In this document: piece by piece, positions 58,440 through 64,000 of the stretch
Layout of the letters: each line of letters begins with the position of its first letter
Position numbering within the stretch: the stretch's first letter is position 1
Notes under the pieces: model-generated
Told to the model about the DNA's origin: nothing
Seen by the model: the letters and a program-made list of their open reading frames with translations, nothing else
Database searches by the model: none
NCBI GenBank assembly: GCA_907163345.1
Contig: CAJQUN010000035.1
Coordinates: 1,981,973-2,045,972 of the forward strand
Length of the DNA stretch: 64,000 nucleotides
Direction of reading: 5' to 3'
Source of the DNA: Haberlea rhodopensis
Taxonomy: Eukaryota; Streptophyta; Magnoliopsida; Lamiales; Gesneriaceae
Position numbers and translations under genes: made by a program

Positions 58440-59380
58440 GTTTGTTGGATATATAAGAATTCAATGGTTCAAAACTTTAAGTCTGACCTGAAAAAACCAA
58501 GATTAAATGAAGCAACTATTAATATTGTTTCAGATCCTGTTAAACCACTCACAATTATAAAACAGGTTGTTCCGCTAGAGGTACTATAACTTTTAAAAAT
58601 ATTTATTTAGAAAAACATAATTTCAATGATGCAACCAATAGGTAGATAACAAATACAAGTAATAATTAATCCCCAAACCTGCATATGAACATTAAATTAC
58701 ATTCCTTTCTTGTCTTTACTTTTCATTGGTTCGACATTAACTAGTGTTTGCATAAATGAATTTTATCACTTAATGAATTAGTAATATAATTGCTAAAAAT
58801 GTTGTTACTGTTTGTATAACCTATAAAATTGATGATAATTTTTTTTCGATTATACTTGACAAGGCATTGAATAATAACTTGACAATGCGTGATTTAAGAG
58901 CATAGTTAAAGCCTATACTTGATGATCTTTTTTTCATGTTAGATGTGCATGTCATATAATTAACTTAGCTGTAAAAGTTGGTTACGAAGAGACTGAATCA
59001 AGTAGCGTTGAAAACCTTAAGAATTGTACTAAATGGTTAAGCAAATCATGCATTAAATGTGAATGGAAACATACTTGTGCTAGTAATGGTGTTGGGTGTA
59101 TTAGTTGTCCGCCACCCATACAAACTCATTGGAATTATTCGTATCATATTGTAAATTTGTGTTACCTTATAAAGTTTTTTTGATGCTTTTCTATAATTCT
59201 TATTAAATGTCCGACAGTGATGAAAGTTGTTTATTGACTGATGATGATTGGGATTTTGATAAGAATTGTGCTGCTTTGTTATCTTCCCTTCAAGAAGCAA
59301 ACGATTTTTCCTGCCACTTTTATTTAACAGTTTTTTCAAATTTATTGAATTTAGATATGATCATGATTTGGTAACGTTTA
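58440..59380 (+). pseudogene. hAT transposase relic
   Basis: Plus-strand pieces in different frames resemble plant hAT transposases: HVRCACHIINLAVKVGYEE near 58944-59000 matches the conserved RCxxHxxNL block, and IQTHWNYSYHIVN near 59120-59155 matches the TRWNSTY block. A piece near 58450-58560 may be part of the upstream domain. Many stops separate the blocks. Neither terminal repeats nor the C-terminal dimerisation domain were identified. Confidence 0.55.
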
Positions 59381-59483
59381 TTGCTGGCATGGAGGCAAAA
59401 TTTTAAAAAATATTGGGAAACATTACCACATATGCATTGCATATAATACACTATTAGATCATAGTCAAGACGTAGGATCGTTC

Positions 59484-59903
59484 TGTCGGCAATAATGAGT
59501 CAAAGGCCACATTAATGTGGGCGCGTGGATTTATTTGGATAGCAGGTGGTGGTTGAGCAGCGGGCGTTGGGAGTAGTGCATTTAATGCACACTTTCAACC
59601 CTATAAATAGAGCTCTTCTGATTTCATTTCAATTATTCCATTTCAGAGTGTTCTCTCATATCTCTATATTTGAGTGTGTATTCTATAATATTTGTGAGGT
59701 AGTTTTCTCCTATATTGAGAGTGTTGTTCTCTTTGAAAGATAGAGAGAGGTTGTAACCCACAAAATATTATAGTTGAATCTTTTCATATTGCCCGTGGTT
59801 TTTACCCTAATACTTTTAGGGGTTTTTCACGTAAATTCCGGTGTCCATTTTATTCTTCTTTTTCGCTATTTTCTATCTCATGTTGCCGCACCTGGGGCCA
59901 ACA
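59484..59903 (+). repeat. 5' LTR of the Tnt1/Tork-like Copia
   Basis: Runs TGTCGGCAATAATGAGTC ... GGGCCAACA (420 bases), with a TATAAATAG box at 59602-59610 and a primer-binding site two bases after its end. The start TGTCGG (usual TGTTGG) is my best estimate. The matching 3' LTR lies beyond the window. Confidence 0.85.
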
Positions 59904-59905
59904 AG

Positions 59906-59917
59906 TGGTATCAGAGC
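59906..59917 (+). promoter_or_regulatory. Primer-binding site of the Tnt1/Tork-like Copia
   Basis: TGGTATCAGAGC two bases after the LTR end, of the initiator tRNA-Met type. Confidence 0.88.
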
Positions 59918-60039
59918 CTCGTTGTAAAAATCTTAAAAATTCTAAGTATGCTCTGTGGTTGCAGCCTTGACTGATCTTCCACATCAGAAAAGTTTTTTGA
60001 GATATTTTTTTTTATTGAGGCAATTTTATTGTTATCGGA

Positions 60040-61127
60040 ATGGCGGCACGATTCGAGATTGAAAAATTCAACGGAAGTAATTTCATGTTGTGGAAAATGA
60101 AGATGCAAGCAGTTCTACGAAAAGATCGTTGCTTGGCGGCTATTGGAGATAGGCCGAAGGAGGGCATGGACGATGAAAAGTGGAATGAGATGAACGGTAA
60201 TGCTATTGCCAATTTGCATTTGGCTCTAGCTGATGGGGTATTGTCAAGTATCGCCGAAATAACAAATGCAAAAGATATTTGGGATACTCTGACAAACCTG
60301 TACGAGGCCAAGTCACTACACAACAAGATTTTCTTAAAGAGAAGGCTTTATACTCTTCGGATGTCGGAATCCTCATCGGTGACCGACCATATCAATACTT
60401 TGAATACTCTATTTGCCCAGCTCACTACTTTGGGGCATAAAATAGAGGAAGTTGAACGTGCGGAGCTTCTACTTCAAAGTCTACCGGATTCATACGATCA
60501 ACTCATCATCAATCTGACCAACAATATCACTAATGATATGTTAGTCTTCAATAATGTTGCAGCCGCGGTTCTTGAAGAAGAAAGTAGGCGCAAGAACAAG
60601 GAAGACAGGTTGGCAAGTTCGAAGCATGCAGAGGCTTTGCCGATGATGAGAGGAAGATCGACGGAGCGTGACTCCAGTGGGAGCCACAAGTATGGTAGAT
60701 CCAAATCCAGAAGTAAGAAGAAGAATTTTTACTGCTATAATGTGGTGGTAAAGGGCACTTCAAGAAAGATTGTACAAGTAAGAAGAGTGTCGAGAAAGAT
60801 TCTCAAGGAAATGTTGCCAGTACCTCAGACGGTGGAGAAATACTTTTCAGCGAAGCAGCAACTGTTGCAGAAGGCAGACAAATATTTTATGATACATGGA
60901 TAATGGATTCAGGAGCGACGTGGCACATGACGTCTCGGAGAGAATGGTTCGACCAATATGAACCTCGAACCATTCTCAGGAGGATCTGTATTCATGGGAA
61001 ATGATCATGCCTTGGAAATCGCTGGAGTGGGAACCATCAAAATTAAAATGTTTGATGGTACTATTCACACCATACAGGAGGTACGACGCGTGAAGGGTCT
61101 GACAAAGAATCTTTTGTCTTTGGGCAA
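60040..61127 (+). pseudogene. Gag and protease of the Tnt1/Tork-like Copia, frameshifted
   Basis: Gag starts MAARFEIEKFNGSNFMLWKM at 60040 and stays open to 60903. The CCHC knuckle is broken by what looks like a one-base deletion near 60741: CYN is in the first frame and GGKGHFKKDC in the next. The protease motif (WIMDSGATWHM, ~60900-60933) lies in that second frame. Further one-base shifts near 60965 and 61122 lead into the pol frame. With these three small lesions mended by nothing in the sequence, this copy cannot make the full polyprotein. Confidence 0.88.
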
Positions 61128-63953
61128 TTGGACGATATCGGGTGCAAGACCCGTATCGAAAATGGGATCATGAAGATTGTAAAAGGCGCGCTTGTGGTAT
61201 TGAAGGCGGAAAAGGCTTACAAGAATATGTATGTACTTCTGGGGGAAACACACAAAGAGGCAGAACTAGCTGTTGCATCGACCAGTTCAGGAGAAAAATT
61301 AACGGTGTTATGGCATAGGAAGCTCGGGCATATGTCAGAACGAGGGTTGAAGGTTCTCTCGGAACGGAAGTTGCTGCCAGGGCTTACAAAAGTATCTCTA
61401 CCCTTTTGTGAGCACTGTGTTACCAGTAAACAACATAGACTAAAGTTTGGCACATCTACTGCCAAAAGCAACGGTATTCTGGAGCTGATTCACTCTGATG
61501 TTTGGCAAGCACCGGTTGTATCTCTAGGAGGAGCGAGATATTTTGTCTCGTTCATTGATGATTTCTCTAGAAGATGCTGGGTGTATCCTATCAAGAAGAA
61601 ATCAGATGTTTTTCCAGTCTTCAAAGTGTTCAAGGCGCGGGTTGAACTTGACTCTGAAAAGAAGATCAAGTGTTTGAGGACTGACAATGGAGGAGAATAT
61701 ACAAGTGAGGAATTTGATGCATTCTGTCAACAAGAGGGCATCAAAAGACAATTCACAACAGCTTACACGCCTCAACAGAATGGAATGGCGGAGCGGATGA
61801 ATAGAACCCTGTTGGATAGAACAAGGGCTATGCTAAAGACTGCGGGTCTAGCCAAGTCATTTTGGGCAGAAGCAGTCAAGACCGCCAGTTATATTATCAA
61901 TCGATCTCCATCAGTGGCGATTGATCTGAAGACTCCGATGGAGGTGTGGACAGGCAAGCCAGTGGATTATTCTTGGTTACATACATTTGGAAGTCCGGTA
62001 TATGTTCTATACAATGAACAAGAAAGATCGAAGTTGGATTCTAAATCCAGAAAGTGCATCTTCTTGGGCTATGCTGATGGTGTTAAGGGGTATCGCTTGT
62101 GGGATCCCACTGCCCACAAACTTATTATCAGCAGGGATGTTATCTTCGAGGAAGATAAAGTGAAGGGAGACAAAGGCACACTGAATTCAGATACTACTAC
62201 AATTCAGGTGGAAAATAAGATAGAAGAAGAGCAAGTTTCTTCTGAGGTATTACCAGAGCACGATGAACAAGAACCAGATGAGTCAGAGGTTCTCAAAGCC
62301 AGGCAATCTACTCGCGAGAGAAGACCACATGTTTGGCTTTCAGATTATGATACTGAAAGCAATATTGCATACTGCTTGCTGACAGAGGATGGTGAGCCAT
62401 CGAGTTTCCAGGAGGCTACTCGAAGTTCGGATATATCCCTATGGATGCAAGCTATGCAGGAAGAATTGGAGGCCTTGGACCGGAATAAAACTTGGGATCT
62501 TGTTTCACTACCACGAGGACGAAAAGCCATCGGTAACAGATGGGTCTATAAGATCAAACGTGATGGTAACAACCAAGTGGAAAGATATCGTGCAAGATTG
62601 GTGGTGAAAGGATATGCTCAGAAAGAAGGTATCGACTTCAATGAGATATTTTCTCCTGTGGTTCGGCTTACAACAGTCAGAGTAGTATTGGCATTATGTG
62701 CGGTGTCTGACCTACATCTAGAGCAGCTAGATGTGAAAACAGCTTTTCTTCATGGAGATCTTGAAGAAGAAATTTATATGCTCCAACCAGAAGGTTTTGC
62801 TGAAATAGGCAAAGAGAACTTGGTTTGCAGGTTGAACAAATCTCTGTACGGTCTAAAACAGGCGCCGAGGTGTTGGTACAAGAGATTTGATTCCTATATC
62901 ACGAGCCTTGGGTACAACAGACTTAATGCAGATCCTTGTGCATATTACAAGAGATCTGGGGACAATGATTACATCATTTTGTTGTTGTACGTGGACGACA
63001 TGTTGGTCGCAGGCCCCAACAATGATCGAGTCCAAGAATTAAAGGCACAATTGGCTAGGGAATTTGATATGAAGGACTTGGGACCGGCAAACAAGATTCA
63101 AGGGATGCAAGTTCACCGAGACAGAAGTAACAGAAAGATTTGGCTTTCCCAGAAAAACTATTTGAAGAAAATCTTGCAACGCTTCAACATGCAAGATTGT
63201 AAGCCAATATCTACCCCTCTTCCTGTTAACTTCAAGTTATCCACCGATATGTGTCCTAGCAGTGAAGCAGAGAGGATGGAAATGTCTCGAGTACCATATG
63301 CATCAGCGGTGGGAAGTTTAATGTTCGCTATGATCTGTACAAGACCAGACATTGCACAAGCAGTGGGAGCAGTCAGTCGGTACATGGCGAATCCTGGAAA
63401 AGAGCATTGGAATACAGTTAAGAGGATCCTTAGATACATTAAGGGTACCTCGGATGCTGCATTATGTTATGGAGGATCAGATTTTACACTCAGGGGCTAT
63501 GTGGATTCAGATTATGCTGGTGATCCAGATAAAAGAAAATCTACTACTGGTTATGTGTTTACACTTGCAGGAGGAGCAGTAAGCTGGGTTTCAAAACTGC
63601 AAACAGTTGTGGCGTTATCTACAACGGAGGCAGAATATATGGCAGCTACTCAAGCTTGCAAGGAGACGATATGGATTCAAAGGTTACTAGAGGAGATTGG
63701 ACATAAGCAAGAGAAAGTTCCTTTGTTTTGTGATAGTCAGAGTGCCTTGCACATTGCGAGGAATCCAGCCTTTCACTCCAGGACGAAACACATTGGAATT
63801 CAGTTTCACTTTGTACGAGAAGTAGTAGAGGAAGGAAGTGTGGATATGCAGAAGATCCATACGAATGAGAACCTAGCTGATATTCTGACAAAGCCGGTTA
63901 ATACTGGGAAGTTTGAGTGGTGCAGATCCTCAAGTGGCCTAGCAAAAACGTAA
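61128..63953 (+). CDS. Pol frame of the Tnt1/Tork-like Copia (IN-RT-RNase H), intact
   Basis: A single open frame of 941 codons. The start is not a true ATG: the frame simply opens here after the frameshift near 61122. Order: GAG-pre-integrase (LWHRKLGHMSERG, then CEHC), integrase with D ~123 (IHSDVWQA), D ~185 (RTDNGGEY) and E ~221 (GMAERMNR), a linker rich in Glu, RT (from WVYKIKRDG; FSPVVRL; catalytic YVDD ~620-623), and RNase H (GYVDSDYAGDPDKRKS; STTEAEYMAATQ; end ADILTKPV). All catalytic residues that can be checked are present. It resembles Tnt1/Tork pol over its whole length. Intact pol with broken gag suggests a fairly young insertion. Confidence 0.93.
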   Translation: MDDIGCKTRIENGIMKIVKGALVVLKAEKAYKNMYVLLGETHKEAELAVASTSSGEKLTVLWHRKLGHMSERGLKVLSERKLLPGLTKVSLPFCEHCVTSKQHRLKFGTSTAKSNGILELIHSDVWQAPVVSLGGARYFVSFIDDFSRRCWVYPIKKKSDVFPVFKVFKARVELDSEKKIKCLRTDNGGEYTSEEFDAFCQQEGIKRQFTTAYTPQQNGMAERMNRTLLDRTRAMLKTAGLAKSFWAEAVKTASYIINRSPSVAIDLKTPMEVWTGKPVDYSWLHTFGSPVYVLYNEQERSKLDSKSRKCIFLGYADGVKGYRLWDPTAHKLIISRDVIFEEDKVKGDKGTLNSDTTTIQVENKIEEEQVSSEVLPEHDEQEPDESEVLKARQSTRERRPHVWLSDYDTESNIAYCLLTEDGEPSSFQEATRSSDISLWMQAMQEELEALDRNKTWDLVSLPRGRKAIGNRWVYKIKRDGNNQVERYRARLVVKGYAQKEGIDFNEIFSPVVRLTTVRVVLALCAVSDLHLEQLDVKTAFLHGDLEEEIYMLQPEGFAEIGKENLVCRLNKSLYGLKQAPRCWYKRFDSYITSLGYNRLNADPCAYYKRSGDNDYIILLLYVDDMLVAGPNNDRVQELKAQLAREFDMKDLGPANKIQGMQVHRDRSNRKIWLSQKNYLKKILQRFNMQDCKPISTPLPVNFKLSTDMCPSSEAERMEMSRVPYASAVGSLMFAMICTRPDIAQAVGAVSRYMANPGKEHWNTVKRILRYIKGTSDAALCYGGSDFTLRGYVDSDYAGDPDKRKSTTGYVFTLAGGAVSWVSKLQTVVALSTTEAEYMAATQACKETIWIQRLLEEIGHKQEKVPLFCDSQSALHIARNPAFHSRTKHIGIQFHFVREVVEEGSVDMQKIHTNENLADILTKPVNTGKFEWCRSSSGLAKT

Positions 63954-64000
63954 GCAGCAGGGTATGGCAAGATTGAAAGGATGTGTGGAGATGTGCTTGA
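63954..64000 (+). other. Region between pol and 3' LTR, cut by window end
   Basis: The few bases after the stop are purine-rich, as expected ahead of the polypurine tract; the 3' LTR is outside the window. Confidence 0.5.

Overview
The window is nuclear DNA from a flowering plant, most likely a eudicot. The evidence is a four-exon group IIb WRKY gene, a MIR395 hairpin, and a dense nest of plant-type LTR retrotransposons whose primer-binding sites are those of plant Copia, Tekay-like and Athila-like elements. LINE, Helitron, hAT and MITE remnants fill much of the rest. Only two host loci can be supported: MIR395 (about 45.5 kb, minus strand) and the WRKY gene (54.7-57.3 kb, minus strand). Nearly all other long reading frames belong to mobile elements, and most carry frameshifts or stops.

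Layout. 1-15.2 kb: a large, apparently non-coding LTR element with ~2.6 kb LTRs. A Copia nest (3.0-11.8 kb) interrupts it, made of one minus-strand Copia polyprotein joined head-to-head to a plus-strand Copia that has lost its coding region. 15.2-18.5 kb: an array of GTGCAC-containing repeats, microsatellites, and a hAT-type MITE with a perfect 8-bp target duplication and a tRNA-like core. 18.5-31.2 kb: a decayed Ty3/Gypsy element split inside its integrase tail by a 7-kb Athila-like element, which has a perfect 5-bp target duplication (GAGAC) and has lost RT, RNase H and most of integrase. 31.2-32.9 kb: RTE and L1 LINE fragments. 33.8-35.2 kb: an array of GGTGCATGTAATT-like repeats containing a hAT-like MITE. 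35.6-42.3 kb: a minus-strand Copia whose 5' LTR is split by a 2.5-kb solo LTR (target duplication GAACT). 43-46 kb: a MITE, a degenerate MIR395-like hairpin, an L1 3' fragment and MIR395. 46.65-53.33 kb: a probable minus-strand Helitron lying inside a (TA)n tract. 54.7-57.3 kb: the WRKY gene. 57.8-58.2 kb: a foldback element upstream of it. 58.4-59.4 kb: a hAT transposase relic. 59.5-64 kb: the best-preserved element, a Tnt1/Tork-like Copia with an intact 941-codon pol frame, running off the window end.

The most unusual signal is not a gene. Palindromes of the type GCGATCGATCGC recur, typically 20-23 bp apart (two helical turns), in an LTR, a related solo LTR, both LTRs of the Athila-like element and a foldback element. 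A second regular array is a set of five 15-bp palindromes (AGGGTTTCGAACCCT type) every ~51 bp downstream of a Copia primer-binding site. No new enzymatic or defence system could be supported.
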